Positions 8,749-17,868 are shown, counted from the first letter of the stretch. The stretch: 64,000 bases of DNA from Kordia antarctica (GCF_009901525.1 NZ_CP019288.1:310001-374000), one strand, 5' to 3'. Translations and numbers: made by a program. The notes: generated by a model from the sequence alone, not told the origin.

Positions 8749-10449
8749 TCAAAACCCAACTGCTTTATCATCGCCACGCGGATCAGCGCCACCTTCTAAC
8801 TTTCCATCTGGTAAAACCAAAATTCCTTCTACTTTTCCGATTACAGGACTATTAGTGGCGTCAATTGTGTAGCCTAGTTTGGTCAATTCTGCATGTAATT
8901 CATCGCTAAATCCAATTGGTTCCATCTTTATAACATCGGGCAACCATTGATGATGAAATCGTGGTTGATTAATCGCTTCTTGCATGCCCATATCATATTC
9001 ATGGACATTCAAAATTGTTTGCAAAACCGACGTAATAATCGTAGATCCGCCAGGCGTTCCGACAACCATATATAACTTTCCATTTTTCTCCAAAATTGTA
9101 GGTGTCATAGAACTTAACATGCGTTTTTCGGGTGCAATATTATTCGCCTCAGCGCCAATAAGTCCAAACATATTTGGTTCGCCAGGTTTTGAACTAAAAT
9201 CGTCCATTTCATTATTCAAAAAGAAACCTAATTCTTCACAAAACAGCTTAGAACCATACGCGCCATTTATCGTAGTTGTGACAGAAATTGCGTTTCCAAA
9301 CTGATCTACAATAGAATAATGCGTGGTTTCATCACTTTCCACAATCTCAATAGTTCCGTGCGAAACTTCCGATGAAGGTGTTGCTTTTTCAAAAGAAAAT
9401 GATTGCATTCTTTCTCTAATATAGCTTTCGCTTAAAAGTGTTTCTGTTGGAATTTCGACAAAATCAGGATCGCCCAAAAAGAAACTTCGATCTGCGTATG
9501 CGCGACGTTCTGCTTCTGTAATCAATTGAATCGATTTTGTCGTATTATGTCCAAATTTATCCAAATCATACGGTTCAATCGCTTTCATAATTTCTGCCAA
9601 GCAAATTCCTCCACTAGATGGTGGTGCCATTGAAATTACGCGTAAATCGTCATACGTAAATGTAATTGGAGTTCGCCATTTTGCTTCATAATTTGCTAAA
9701 TCTTCTAGTGTCATAATTCCGCCAGATTTCTGCATAAAATCGACTAAAATCTGTGCGGTTTCGCCTTTATAAAATTCATCGCGTCCATTTAGTTGAATGC
9801 GTTTCAAGGTTTTTGCTAATTGTATTCGTTTTATAGTGTCATTTGCTTTCCACGCTTTCGCGAGAAAGAACTCAGCATCATTCACCTTTAGGAATTCTTC
9901 ACGATATTTTTCTAAGCGTTCTTGTTGCTTTTTGGTGACAATCACACCTTTTTCTGCCAATGCAATCACAGGTTTTAAAATCTCTGACATTGGTAATTTT
10001 CCAAACTTTTCATGTGCAGCAAAAATACCCGCAATATTTCCTGGAATTCCAACTGCCATTGCGCCAAGCGTACTTTTATCGGGAATAATTTCTTTAGTAA
10101 TAGAATCAATATACATGTTTTTTGTAGCTGCAAACGGCGCTTTTTCTCTATAATCTAACGAGCCAATAGTTCCATCTTCCAAACGATATACCATAAATCC
10201 GCCGCCGCCCAAACTTCCTGCATACGGATACGCAACTGCCAAAGCCAATTCGGTGGCAACCATTGCATCAAAAGCATTTCCGCCTTTTTGAAGAATCAAG
10301 TTTCCAATATTTGAAACTTCTTCACGAGCCGAAACAACCATTGCTTTTTCTGAAATTACACCAGCTACTTTTTTGGCTGATTTTTGTTCTGTTTTACAGG
10401 AAAAGAATAACAAACAAGCAATTCCGATATATAGTATATTTTTCATCAT
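8749..10449 (-). CDS. ggt: Gamma-glutamyltranspeptidase lipoprotein
   Basis: 566 residues. GGT is an N-terminal nucleophile hydrolase that cleaves the gamma-glutamyl bond of glutathione and transfers glutamate to amino acids, peptides or water. A lipoprotein signal (LLFFSC) places it outside the inner membrane. The fold is plain throughout: GGNAFDAMVATELALAV, YREKAPFAA (substrate-carboxylate Arg), PPSSGGICLAEIMKAIEP, then the autocleavage site DETTHYS with Thr375 as expected nucleophile, LLSSM equivalent LSSMTPTIL, GTPGGSTIITSVLQTILN and PRFHHQWLPD. Full length for the family. Its ATG follows the stop of the AcpH-like gene (upstream on this strand) by 4 nt, so they are co-transcribed. MMK offers two starts three bases apart. 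Confidence 0.95.
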   Translation of the reverse strand: MMKNILYIGIACLLFFSCKTEQKSAKKVAGVISEKAMVVSAREEVSNIGNLILQKGGNAFDAMVATELALAVAYPYAGSLGGGGFMVYRLEDGTIGSLDYREKAPFAATKNMYIDSITKEIIPDKSTLGAMAVGIPGNIAGIFAAHEKFGKLPMSEILKPVIALAEKGVIVTKKQQERLEKYREEFLKVNDAEFFLAKAWKANDTIKRIQLAKTLKRIQLNGRDEFYKGETAQILVDFMQKSGGIMTLEDLANYEAKWRTPITFTYDDLRVISMAPPSSGGICLAEIMKAIEPYDLDKFGHNTTKSIQLITEAERRAYADRSFFLGDPDFVEIPTETLLSESYIRERMQSFSFEKATPSSEVSHGTIEIVESDETTHYSIVDQFGNAISVTTTINGAYGSKLFCEELGFFLNNEMDDFSSKPGEPNMFGLIGAEANNIAPEKRMLSSMTPTILEKNGKLYMVVGTPGGSTIITSVLQTILNVHEYDMGMQEAINQPRFHHQWLPDVIKMEPIGFSDELHAELTKLGYTIDATNSPVIGKVEGILVLPDGKLEGGADPRGDDKAVGF

Positions 10450-10453
10450 ATTC

Positions 10454-11053
10454 TTAAAATGTTTTCTTTTGTAGCTCGTTTAGTTTTTGTTTTGAAAATT
10501 CAGTCAATTCCTTAAAAAACGAAGTGAATTCTGCTTCAAACTCATCATAAAATTCTTGAAGCTCTACAACTGCCAAATTCATTCTGGATCGGTTTTGAGT
10601 TCTCTTATTCATGCCTTCCAATACCTTTGTAATTCCTTCAATAGAAGCATAACTGAGCAACCAATTGTCCTGAATCATATGTGGAAGCAGCCGTTGTACA
10701 TTCAGCGGAAGCGTTTCATAATTATCTTCTAACAAATGATAAAAATCGTCTACATACGTTTCAAGCGGAATATCGGAATAGTTTTTCCAGTTTTTCGCCA
10801 AAAAATGATCGTATAAAATATCTACAATTACGCCACTGTAATGACTGTAATTTGCGTGCAAACGTTTCGTGCTGAGTCGCACAGTTGGATGCGCGTCCGT
10901 AAAGGTATCAATATTTCTGTGCAATAGAATACCACGCTGAATTTGTGGCGGATATTCCATGTATTTTTTTCCACGAATACTGTCCGCAATAAAATTGCCG
11001 ATTTTTATTTCATCATCGTCGTGTGAAAGGTAAATATGTGCTAAGAAGTTCAT
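10454..11053 (-). CDS. Acyl-carrier-protein phosphodiesterase family (AcpH-like)
   Basis: 199 residues. AcpH hydrolyses the phosphodiester between acyl carrier protein and 4'-phosphopantetheine. Visible family motifs: start MNFLAHIYLS, GNFIADSIRGKKY, RGILLHRNIDTFTDAHP and YSHYSGVIVDILYDHFLA, which together carry the conserved His/Asp residues of this HD-like metal-dependent fold. Length is usual for the family. It is the first gene of a two-gene unit with ggt. Cytosolic. Homologues in Bacteroidota are widespread and their exact substrate has not been shown, so the activity is inferred. Confidence 0.85.
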   Translation of the reverse strand: MNFLAHIYLSHDDDEIKIGNFIADSIRGKKYMEYPPQIQRGILLHRNIDTFTDAHPTVRLSTKRLHANYSHYSGVIVDILYDHFLAKNWKNYSDIPLETYVDDFYHLLEDNYETLPLNVQRLLPHMIQDNWLLSYASIEGITKVLEGMNKRTQNRSRMNLAVVELQEFYDEFEAEFTSFFKELTEFSKQKLNELQKKTF

Positions 11054-11110
11054 TTGTTAAATTTAATGAGAATATTTTTCTAAGAATACTATATTTGTAA
11101 AAAAATATTT

Positions 11111-12172
11111 TTGAGACTTCCAAATCTAAACCCATTACGTTTTTTCCTTGCGTTTATCGTAATGATTTTTCATATTCCTCAGTTTTTCAGAAACAGAAAT
11201 ATGCCTTTTTTTGATGAATTTCCTATATTTCATAGAGGAACAGAAGCGGTATATGTTTTCTTCGTATTGAGCGGATTCTTAATCATTCGATTGTTGTACA
11301 GAGAGCGAGAACACAAAGGGAAAATCGACATTAAAAACTTTTACATTCGTAGAATATTGCGCATTTATCCGTTGTATTTTTTAATTATGATTGTTGGTTT
11401 CCTGTATTACAACGTTGTTTTGTCGTACATGGGAATTCCGTATGATACTGATTATGACTTGGTAAATGCACTATTATTGTACACTTTTTTCTTGCCAAAT
11501 GTAGCGTCAGGTTTGTATAGTCCGGGCGGCGCAATTGAAATTTTGTGGTCTATCGGAATTGAAGAGCAATTTTATCTGTTAATTGCGCCAACATTGGCGT
11601 TTCTCAACAAGCAATTTTTCATCAAATTTTTCATCCTATTTACCATTGTATATTTTGCTGTTTTTGCGAGCAATCTATTTCCGTTTTTACAAAGATTTGA
11701 CTTTTTATATTTTTATTTCTCCGCAGGTGGATTAATAGCGATTCTTCATGAAAAATATAAAATTGGAAATATGATTCATAAATATGGTAAAGTATTGATT
11801 TTGTTACTTTTTGTATTGTATTTTTGCACCAATATTCTCAAAGGAATGAACCTAAATTTATACCACTTTATAAGTATGGTATTATTTAGTTTTGTAATAT
11901 TGACGCTGAGTTATGATCCAATACTTAACATTCGAAATTCCTTTTTGAATTATTTAGGAAACATTTCGTACGGAATTTACATGTATCATGCATTGGTTAT
12001 GCAATTAGTAGGTTTTGTAATGCTCAAATTGATTGCTAAAATACAACTGCCAGATTTGGCTATTATTTTGCTTTCATATGTATTAGTTTTGGGGATAACT
12101 ATAGTAGTTTCGCACTTTTCATATACCTATTTTGAAAAGCCGTTTTTAAAATTAAAAAATAAATTTAGATAA
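11111..12172 (+). CDS. Acyltransferase family 3 membrane protein (OafA/YrhL-like)
   Basis: 353 residues with about ten membrane segments. Family 3 acyltransferases move acetyl or other short acyl groups onto cell-surface sugars. The signature is clear: NPLRFFLAFIVMIFHI (catalytic-type His), VFFVLSGFLI, the basic loop NFYIRRILRIYPLYF, and IGIEEQFYLL. The start is a TTG at 11111; the frame upstream is closed by a stop at 11081 with no ATG between. A TATATTTG box (11090-11097) lies just before it, leaving a very short leader. It is 6 nt from glmM and probably co-transcribed. The acceptor cannot be read from sequence. Confidence 0.88.
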   Translation: MRLPNLNPLRFFLAFIVMIFHIPQFFRNRNMPFFDEFPIFHRGTEAVYVFFVLSGFLIIRLLYREREHKGKIDIKNFYIRRILRIYPLYFLIMIVGFLYYNVVLSYMGIPYDTDYDLVNALLLYTFFLPNVASGLYSPGGAIEILWSIGIEEQFYLLIAPTLAFLNKQFFIKFFILFTIVYFAVFASNLFPFLQRFDFLYFYFSAGGLIAILHEKYKIGNMIHKYGKVLILLLFVLYFCTNILKGMNLNLYHFISMVLFSFVILTLSYDPILNIRNSFLNYLGNISYGIYMYHALVMQLVGFVMLKLIAKIQLPDLAIILLSYVLVLGITIVVSHFSYTYFEKPFLKLKNKFR

Positions 12173-12178
12173 CATATT

Positions 12179-13567
12179 ATGACATTAATCAAATCAATTT
12201 CAGGAATTCGTGGAACTATTGGAGGAAAAGTTGGTGATAATTTAACACCAATTGATGCTGTAAAATTTGCAAGTGCGTACGGAACTTGGTTGAAAAACGA
12301 ATACAACAAATCAAAACTTACGGTAGTTATTGGTAGAGATGCCAGAATTTCGGGAGCAATGATTCAGAGTTTAGTAGTAAACACCTTAGTTGGCTTAGGA
12401 ATTGACGTTATCGATTTAGATTTGTCAACGACGCCAACAGTAGAAATTGCTGTTCCGTTGGAAAAAGCAGATGGCGGAATTATTTTGACGGCAAGTCACA
12501 ATCCAAAACAATGGAATGCGTTGAAATTGCTAAACCATAAAGGAGAATTTTTAAATGGTGCAGATGGCGCAAAAATCTTAGAAATCGCAGAAAGTGACGC
12601 ATTTGACTTTGCTGAAGTAGACGATTTAGGAAGCGTAACACGAAATGATTCATATATTGATATTCATATTGATGAAGTATTAAATCTTGCGTTAGTTGAT
12701 GTAGAAGCTATAAAACAAGCAAATTTTAAAGTGGTTGTTGATGGTGTGAATTCTACAGGAGGAATTGCAATTCCGAGATTATTACGTGCGTTAAATGTTG
12801 AGGTTGTAGAGTTATATTGTGATCCAACAGGACATTTTCCACACAATCCAGAACCGTTAAAAGAGCATTTAACGGATATTTCCGAATTGGTTGTCAAAGA
12901 AAAAGCAGATTTAGGCGTAGTGGTTGATCCAGATGTAGATCGTTTGGCATTTATTTGTGATGATGGCGAAATGTTTGGCGAAGAATATACCTTGGTTGCT
13001 TGCGCAGATTACGTATTGGGTAAAACGAAAGGAAATTCAGTTTCTAATTTATCATCTTCAAGAGCTTTGCGCGATGTGACAGAGAAACATGGCGGAATGT
13101 ACCAAGCAAGTGCAGTTGGAGAAGTGAATGTAGTTACATTGATGAAAAAAAACAAGGCTGTTATTGGTGGAGAAGGAAATGGAGGAATCATTTATCCTGA
13201 ATCACATTACGGAAGAGACTCGTTGGTTGGCGTTGCTTTATTTTTGACACATTTGGCAGAGAAAAAAATGACCGTTCGCGAATTGCGTGATAGTTATCCA
13301 AGTTACTTTATGAGTAAAAATAAAATTCAATTAACGCCACAATTAGATGTTGATGGAATTTTAAAAGCAATGGCTGAAAAGTATGCAAACGAAGATGTTT
13401 CTACGATTGATGGTGTAAAAATTGATTTTCCAACAAACTGGGTTCATTTACGCAAGTCAAACACAGAACCAATTATTAGAATTTATACAGAAGCAAAATC
13501 ACAAAAAGAAGCGGATGATTTGGCGCAACGTGTGATAAACGAAATTAAAGCAATTACAAATTTGTAA
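12179..13567 (+). CDS. glmM: Phosphoglucosamine mutase
   Basis: 462 residues of the alpha-D-phosphohexomutase family. GlmM converts glucosamine-6-phosphate to glucosamine-1-phosphate for UDP-GlcNAc, and so for peptidoglycan and LPS. Motifs: substrate/phosphate N-terminal segment SGIRGTIGG, active-site TASHNPKQWN with phosphoserine Ser106, Mg-binding DPDVDRLAFI, sugar loop GGEGNGGIIYPESHYGRDS, and the C-terminal phosphate-binding RKSNTEPIIRIYTEA. Phosphomannomutase is the alternative within the family, but the Bacteroidota form of this length is usually GlmM. It follows the acyltransferase by 6 nt and ends at a terminator. Confidence 0.88.
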   Translation: MTLIKSISGIRGTIGGKVGDNLTPIDAVKFASAYGTWLKNEYNKSKLTVVIGRDARISGAMIQSLVVNTLVGLGIDVIDLDLSTTPTVEIAVPLEKADGGIILTASHNPKQWNALKLLNHKGEFLNGADGAKILEIAESDAFDFAEVDDLGSVTRNDSYIDIHIDEVLNLALVDVEAIKQANFKVVVDGVNSTGGIAIPRLLRALNVEVVELYCDPTGHFPHNPEPLKEHLTDISELVVKEKADLGVVVDPDVDRLAFICDDGEMFGEEYTLVACADYVLGKTKGNSVSNLSSSRALRDVTEKHGGMYQASAVGEVNVVTLMKKNKAVIGGEGNGGIIYPESHYGRDSLVGVALFLTHLAEKKMTVRELRDSYPSYFMSKNKIQLTPQLDVDGILKAMAEKYANEDVSTIDGVKIDFPTNWVHLRKSNTEPIIRIYTEAKSQKEADDLAQRVINEIKAITNL

Positions 13568-13590
13568 AAATAGAATCAAAATATAGAAAG

Positions 13591-13618
13591 AAAAGCTGTC
13601 CAATTGGATGGCTTTTTT
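13591..13618 (+). terminator. Rho-independent terminator after glmM
   Basis: AAAAGCTGTCC AATT GGATGGCTTTTTT: a short stem with two wobble pairs and a T6 tract, 24 nt after the glmM stop. Confidence 0.75.
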
Positions 13619-13700
13619 AGTTAGTATAATTTGTGTAACATCAATAATTTTTAAAATAAATAAACTGTATACTATTGATTATCAATAAGTTGAATTATTT

Positions 13701-13781
13701 TACCTAATACCTAATACCTAATACCTAATACCTAATACCTAATACCTAATACCTAATACCTAATACCTAATACCTAATACC
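13701..13781. repeat. TACCTAA heptamer tandem array (about 11.5 copies)
   Basis: Perfect head-to-tail heptamers of TACCTAA fill 13701-13780 and end 8 nt before the stop codon of the convergent minus-strand gene. The unit length of 7 and the exact identity of copies point to replication slippage. There are no spacers, so it is not CRISPR. Confidence 0.95.
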
Positions 13782-13788
13782 CAAAAAA

Positions 13789-15060
13789 TCAACATTCAAA
13801 ACATTTCAATTTTTCTGCGCTCACATCTTCGCGTTCACTTCCTTTTAGTGGATTTTCAAGTAGTGGTTTGGTATCTAATACACGTTTAAATTCTTTTGCA
13901 TATTCTAGAAGGTTATCACGCCGCGCTTTTATTTTAGAGGCAATATCTTTCGCATGCAGATTGTATAAATCGTCATTCCAATAGCGCAAAGCGTTTTCAA
14001 TGTCATTATCTGTTAAGTGCGTTTGGATGTAGTTTGCTTGCTCAATAAAAATAGTTTCAGGTGTATTGTGAAGAAAATATATATCGAAATCATAAATCAG
14101 TCCTTCCATATATTCAATATCGTTTTCAAACGGACGTAATTCTTCAATTACATTTTCGTTAGTCAAAATACTCGGAATTAATCCGCTAGTTTTGAAAAAA
14201 GCATTGTCTCTATCTCCAGGAATTGGATATGCTTTGTAGTCGAATTCATTTTTAACAATTGCCCAACCCCATTGTTTAGTGTGTCTGTCCCAATCGCCAA
14301 TTACCAAGTCGAATAGGCGAGCGCGTACCAAACTAGCTTTATCAATTTGTAAGCTATCGTTCAGTTCCATTTTTAGTTCTTGTAAATCTTCTGTGTCTAC
14401 TATTTTTGTAACGTTTTCGTAGTTTGTCCAATTAACGTCGCCTTTTGTTTCATATTCGATCATGAATAGACGATTGCCGAATTTATCATTGTAATTTTCT
14501 AGAGTTTTCTGTTTCGGAATAAATACAGCTTTCGGATTGGTGTTCGGTACATTGATACTTTCTGAAAGTCTAGCAACTACAGGCGATGCATACGGATGTT
14601 GTGACGAAATCCCGTCCATAATAATATTTTCTAAGCCTAACGTTTTGGCAAATTCTGGAACTAATTTTTCAGGATTCTTGTTGATGCTTCTCATACTGTA
14701 CATGATGCCATCTTTTTTACTTTTTAGCCGTAATGAATGTGTTTGTTTTCCGCCACCTTCTTTAATAATTTCAACGCCACCAAAAAGTGTGTCCAAAAAT
14801 ACGATTGGTAATTCTACTTTTGCTTTCCATGCATCGCGGTAATTTTCGCCCTGTAATAATGTTTTAAACATATCAGATTCATACAACGTGCTGGCACTAA
14901 CTAAAACAGTTTTGTGCTTTTTGAAATTAGTCTCGCTAAGCTCACTGATGTTATGAATTGTACAAGTTTCAAAAGTTTTTTTAGAGTTAGCAATGCGTAA
15001 GTAAACTAATACTATTATAGCTACAAAAACAACAATAAGTATGCGAAGCGGTTTTTTCAT
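13789..15060 (-). CDS. Membrane-anchored protein with kinase-like GDWDRH/GDRDN motifs
   Basis: 423 residues. An N-terminal membrane anchor (about residues 5-24) is followed by a large exported domain. Residues 244-300 hold LFDLVIGDWDRHTKQWGW (Asp256, Asp258, His260) and YPIPGDRDNAFF (Asp283, Asp285). The spacing resembles the catalytic loop and metal site of atypical kinases of the HipA, PI3/4-kinase and Fam20 type, and the same segment is found in Bacteroidota phosphoesterase/surface-antigen fusion proteins. The kinase reading is inference; no classic Gly-rich loop is obvious. It is the last gene of the YqaE/App1-like operon, 2 nt after the phosphatase stop. It ends in a Cys pair (CFEC). Confidence 0.75.
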   Translation of the reverse strand: MKKPLRILIVVFVAIIVLVYLRIANSKKTFETCTIHNISELSETNFKKHKTVLVSASTLYESDMFKTLLQGENYRDAWKAKVELPIVFLDTLFGGVEIIKEGGGKQTHSLRLKSKKDGIMYSMRSINKNPEKLVPEFAKTLGLENIIMDGISSQHPYASPVVARLSESINVPNTNPKAVFIPKQKTLENYNDKFGNRLFMIEYETKGDVNWTNYENVTKIVDTEDLQELKMELNDSLQIDKASLVRARLFDLVIGDWDRHTKQWGWAIVKNEFDYKAYPIPGDRDNAFFKTSGLIPSILTNENVIEELRPFENDIEYMEGLIYDFDIYFLHNTPETIFIEQANYIQTHLTDNDIENALRYWNDDLYNLHAKDIASKIKARRDNLLEYAKEFKRVLDTKPLLENPLKGSEREDVSAEKLKCFEC

Positions 15061-15062
15061 GA

Positions 15063-16076
15063 TTATTGTATGAATTGATGTTTTTTAGCATGCGCAATGG
15101 CTTCATCTGTAGTTTCAATCAGTACTACATTGACATCTGTGATAGATTCAATAATGCTTTTAACTGCGATCATTTTGCCTTTATTGGCAACAGTACGTAT
15201 GTAAATTGCTTGAATCCGATTCGGAAATTTTCGCGCAATTTCAATGTAGATATCGTGATCTAAATCTGCGGCATCGCCAATTAGTATGAATGGTAAAGTA
15301 GGATATGTACTAATTATATGCGATATTTTCACATATTTATTCCGTTCTTGAAAGGTGTCTTTTTTTACGTTTTCAAAACCTATATCGCGCAATAATAATA
15401 TTCCTTTTGGGAAATTATAAAATTTCAAGAAATCAATCAAATACTCATGTAGATTCCACGGACTATTAGACAGATAAAAAAATGGATTGTCGCGCTTACC
15501 ATCTGGACCTTTTTGTAACAAAGTATAAAATTCTTGTGCGCCTTGTAGCGGCAATCTGTTATTACTATGTTTGAAAAAAGAATTGATGATTACTTTCCAT
15601 TTAAATGTAGAAGATAAACCAGTATCAATTACGGTGTCATCCATATCTGAAATAACTCCAAACGAAGCTTCCGTACTCGGAAACATAATATGATCTTCTA
15701 TTTTATATATAGATTTTTCGTCCTGAATCAATTCATATGTAACAGGAAGCCATTCTGTAACTGCTTTGTTATTGCGTTTAATAGCGTGATTTGCATCTAA
15801 ATACACATAGCCTTCTTTGTCAGAATTCAACATAATGACTTCAGTATCAATAGATACTTTAACAATTTCATTTTCAGACTCATCGGTTTCAAATCGTTTG
15901 TACGAATTGTAAAGATTTTTAATAAAACTGTCTTCTTGGGAATGCGTGATGCCTTCATCTTCCAAAACGCGTGCTTGTGCGTAGATTTTTTCACTGTTCG
16001 CATAACCGCCAAAAGGCATAATAATTACAGGATCTTCATCATCAATAAGTCTTGAAATGAACTGGAATATAGACAT
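15063..16076 (-). CDS. App1-like phosphatidate phosphatase family (DUF2183)
   Basis: 337 residues. The APP1 catalytic domain is a HAD-like phosphatase; yeast App1 hydrolyses phosphatidate. The motif is ISDMDDTVIDTG (Asp144 and Asp146, DxDxT), followed by FFYLSNSPWNLHEYLIDFL, GILLLRDIG and FILIGDAADLDHDIY (acidic metal-binding motif). The N-terminal 130 residues are the usual companion domain. No signal peptide, so probably cytosolic. The start is 3 nt after the YqaE stop and the stop is 2 nt before the next ATG, a three-gene operon. Substrate in bacteria is not known; a membrane phospholipid is the natural guess. Confidence 0.87.
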   Translation of the reverse strand: MSIFQFISRLIDDEDPVIIMPFGGYANSEKIYAQARVLEDEGITHSQEDSFIKNLYNSYKRFETDESENEIVKVSIDTEVIMLNSDKEGYVYLDANHAIKRNNKAVTEWLPVTYELIQDEKSIYKIEDHIMFPSTEASFGVISDMDDTVIDTGLSSTFKWKVIINSFFKHSNNRLPLQGAQEFYTLLQKGPDGKRDNPFFYLSNSPWNLHEYLIDFLKFYNFPKGILLLRDIGFENVKKDTFQERNKYVKISHIISTYPTLPFILIGDAADLDHDIYIEIARKFPNRIQAIYIRTVANKGKMIAVKSIIESITDVNVVLIETTDEAIAHAKKHQFIQ

Positions 16077-16079
16077 GGG

Positions 16080-16238
16080 TTAGCTTTCCTTGTTTACGAT
16101 GAATGCGTGAATTACACCTGGCAACCATCCTAAAAGAGTTAATAAGATATTGACTAATAATGTACCACTCATTCCGTGTTTTAAACCTACTGCTAAAGGT
16201 GGAAAAATAATTGTTAAGATAATAGTTAAAATTGACAT
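16080..16238 (-). CDS. YqaE/Pmp3-family small membrane protein
   Basis: 52 residues read directly from the minus strand: starts MSILTIILTIIFPPLAVGL and continues with LLVNILLTLLGWLPGVIHAF. Two membrane helices with the PPLAVG and LGWLPGVIHA signatures of the YqaE/Pmp3 (UPF0057) proteolipid family, which modulates membrane potential and cation sensitivity in yeast and plants and is stress-induced in bacteria. It heads the operon with the App1-like phosphatase (3-nt gap). Confidence 0.93.
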   Translation of the reverse strand: MSILTIILTIIFPPLAVGLKHGMSGTLLVNILLTLLGWLPGVIHAFIVNKES

Positions 16239-16262
16239 GATTTGTTTTTTTAAAGTTCAATA

Positions 16263-16270
16263 CAAAACTA
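16263..16270 (-). promoter_or_regulatory. Candidate -7 box for the YqaE operon
   Basis: CAAAACTA on the plus strand reads TAGTTTTG on the minus strand, an exact TAnnTTTG box 25 nt upstream of the YqaE ATG. No TTG at the expected -33 spacing, so support is partial. Confidence 0.35.
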
Positions 16271-16429
16271 TAAATGAAGTATAAACAGTGTTGACTGTGT
16301 TAATTTAAAAATTAACTCAAAAGCATTTCGGATTATATACGTCTGACAATAAGATAGTTTAGTATATTAGTTGTAACGAAATACGTAAACACGCTACTTA
16401 TTTTATTGAACCTACTAAATAAAACCGCT

Positions 16430-16900
16430 ATGGAAAGTACCTATACAGTTTGGAAAAAATCAACGATTCGTACCATTGAAGATAAAACAACTTCATTTGA
16501 CGAGACACTTCATAAAAAAGTTGAAACAGATTATCTCAAGCGATTGGTAGAAAAAATGGCAACGCATGCGGCTTCTCCAGAAACATTAATCGTTTTTCAA
16601 AAACAAATGGATGCATTGGTTGCGGCAATTCCAACCTCAACAGGATTTGAAGATAAAGAGCTTCGGCGCGATTTCTTAAAGAAGAAAAATAAAATTAAAA
16701 ATACGGCTACAATCAAGCACAAATTAGTTCACAAAGGATATTATATAGGCATTTGGTTGGCTTTTGGAATGGCGCTAGGAATTTCATTTGGCGTAGCTTT
16801 TGGAAATATTGCGTTAGGCTTATCAATAGGTTTAGCAATTGGAGTTGCTATTGGAGCTTGGTTAGATAGTAAAGCTTTGAAAGAAGGTAGAATAGTATAG
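16430..16900 (+). CDS. Hypothetical protein with C-terminal glycine-zipper membrane hairpin
   Basis: 156 residues from ATG 16430 (an in-frame TTG at 16406 is unlikely). The first 110 residues are soluble and helical with many Lys/Glu. The last 45 form two hydrophobic segments with a regular small-residue pattern (GIWLAFGMALGISFGVAFG, then IALGLSIGLAIGVAIGAWL), typical of glycine-zipper membrane hairpins. I recognise no named family. It converges on the LpxL-like gene with a 1-nt gap between stop codons. Confidence 0.7.
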   Translation: MESTYTVWKKSTIRTIEDKTTSFDETLHKKVETDYLKRLVEKMATHAASPETLIVFQKQMDALVAAIPTSTGFEDKELRRDFLKKKNKIKNTATIKHKLVHKGYYIGIWLAFGMALGISFGVAFGNIALGLSIGLAIGVAIGAWLDSKALKEGRIV

Positions 16901-16901
16901 T

Positions 16902-17807
16902 TTATTTTTCTTTTTTCTGATACTCAGGCGGCACTTTATCTCTGTGTTTCCAACGTTTATGAACCCAATAATAATATTCTGGAGCTTCGTATAATTGCTT
17001 TTCTAATTCTCTGTAAAACAATTCAGTAGGTTCGTTTAAAGGATAATTTTTAATTCCTTTTGGAGTTAATGGAATAAAAGTTCCTTGGTAATGTCCGCGC
17101 TTTACTTTTTCAATCTTAAAATAAATAAAAGGCATATCTACTTTACGAGCCAATACTTCCGAACCGTTAAAACATGGAACTGTAATATTCATAAAATCTG
17201 TCCAATAATAATTTGGCAATGGCTTTGGCGATTGATCACTTACCATATAATAAATAGCGAGCAGATTATTATTTTGATTCTGTCTAATCGTTTTAAACGT
17301 ATTTTTTGTAGTAATTAAAGTAGAATTTCGCTTCTCGCGAATATCACGCACTAACTTATCAAAGTATTTGTTTGTCAGCTTCTTATAAACTCCATATCCG
17401 CGTAGCGAAACATATTCCTTCATAATATTCATCCATTCCCAATTGGCATAATGCCCAGAAATTAAAATGATACTTTGTCCTTTTTTCTCGTATTCGTTTA
17501 TCACTTCAACATTTGGAAAAACGAAACGCTTTCGCAATTGAGCATCCGAAATTGTCAATGATTTGATCATTTCCAGAAACATATCACACAAATGATGGTA
17601 AAATTTCTTTTCAATCTTCAAGCGTTCGGCATCGCTCTTTTCAGGAAAAACTAACAATAAATTTCCGCGTACAACCTTCTTTCTATATCCGACAACATAA
17701 TATACAAGCAGATAACAAAAATCCGAAAACAGATACAACAAGCGAAATGGAAGAATGGAAATCAACCATAGAATTGGATATATAATAATGAACGCGATAA
17801 GCTGCAT
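16902..17807 (-). CDS. LpxL/HtrB-family lysophospholipid or lipid A acyltransferase
   Basis: 301 residues from ATG 17807 (a TTG 21 nt earlier is possible). Members transfer a fatty acyl chain to lipid A or related lipids at the inner membrane. An N-terminal membrane helix is followed by the catalytic H(x4)E motif in ISGHYANWEW, a VSDQSPKP block, and FNGSEVLARKVDMPFIYFKI, ending with YYYWVHKRWKHR, the common C-terminal signature. Its promoter shares a palindrome with the divergent rhomboid gene. Acyl donor and acceptor are not deducible. Confidence 0.88.
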   Translation of the reverse strand: MQLIAFIIIYPILWLISILPFRLLYLFSDFCYLLVYYVVGYRKKVVRGNLLLVFPEKSDAERLKIEKKFYHHLCDMFLEMIKSLTISDAQLRKRFVFPNVEVINEYEKKGQSIILISGHYANWEWMNIMKEYVSLRGYGVYKKLTNKYFDKLVRDIREKRNSTLITTKNTFKTIRQNQNNNLLAIYYMVSDQSPKPLPNYYWTDFMNITVPCFNGSEVLARKVDMPFIYFKIEKVKRGHYQGTFIPLTPKGIKNYPLNEPTELFYRELEKQLYEAPEYYYWVHKRWKHRDKVPPEYQKKEK

Positions 17808-17825
17808 AAGTGTACTAAATTTTGA

Positions 17826-17843
17826 CAAATATAGCTATATTTG
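17826..17843. promoter_or_regulatory. 18-bp palindrome uniting two divergent -7 boxes
   Basis: CAAATATAGCTATATTTG is a perfect palindrome. The right half reads TATATTTG towards the rhomboid gene (ATG 17869) and the left half reads TATATTTG on the minus strand towards the acyltransferase (ATG 17807). Both fit TAnnTTTG, placing two back-to-back promoters in 61 nt. Neither has a clear TTG at the ideal -33 spacing. Confidence 0.55.
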
Positions 17844-17868
17844 AAAAATTAACACAGGCAATTTTAAG

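Noticed and set aside
13701-13781. CRISPR or telomere-like array
   Set aside because: Pure 7-bp slippage repeat without spacers, at a gene end.
16042-16260. 72-codon minus-strand frame in the YqaE region
   Set aside because: The YqaE frame in the same place has the family signature; this one is a shadow.
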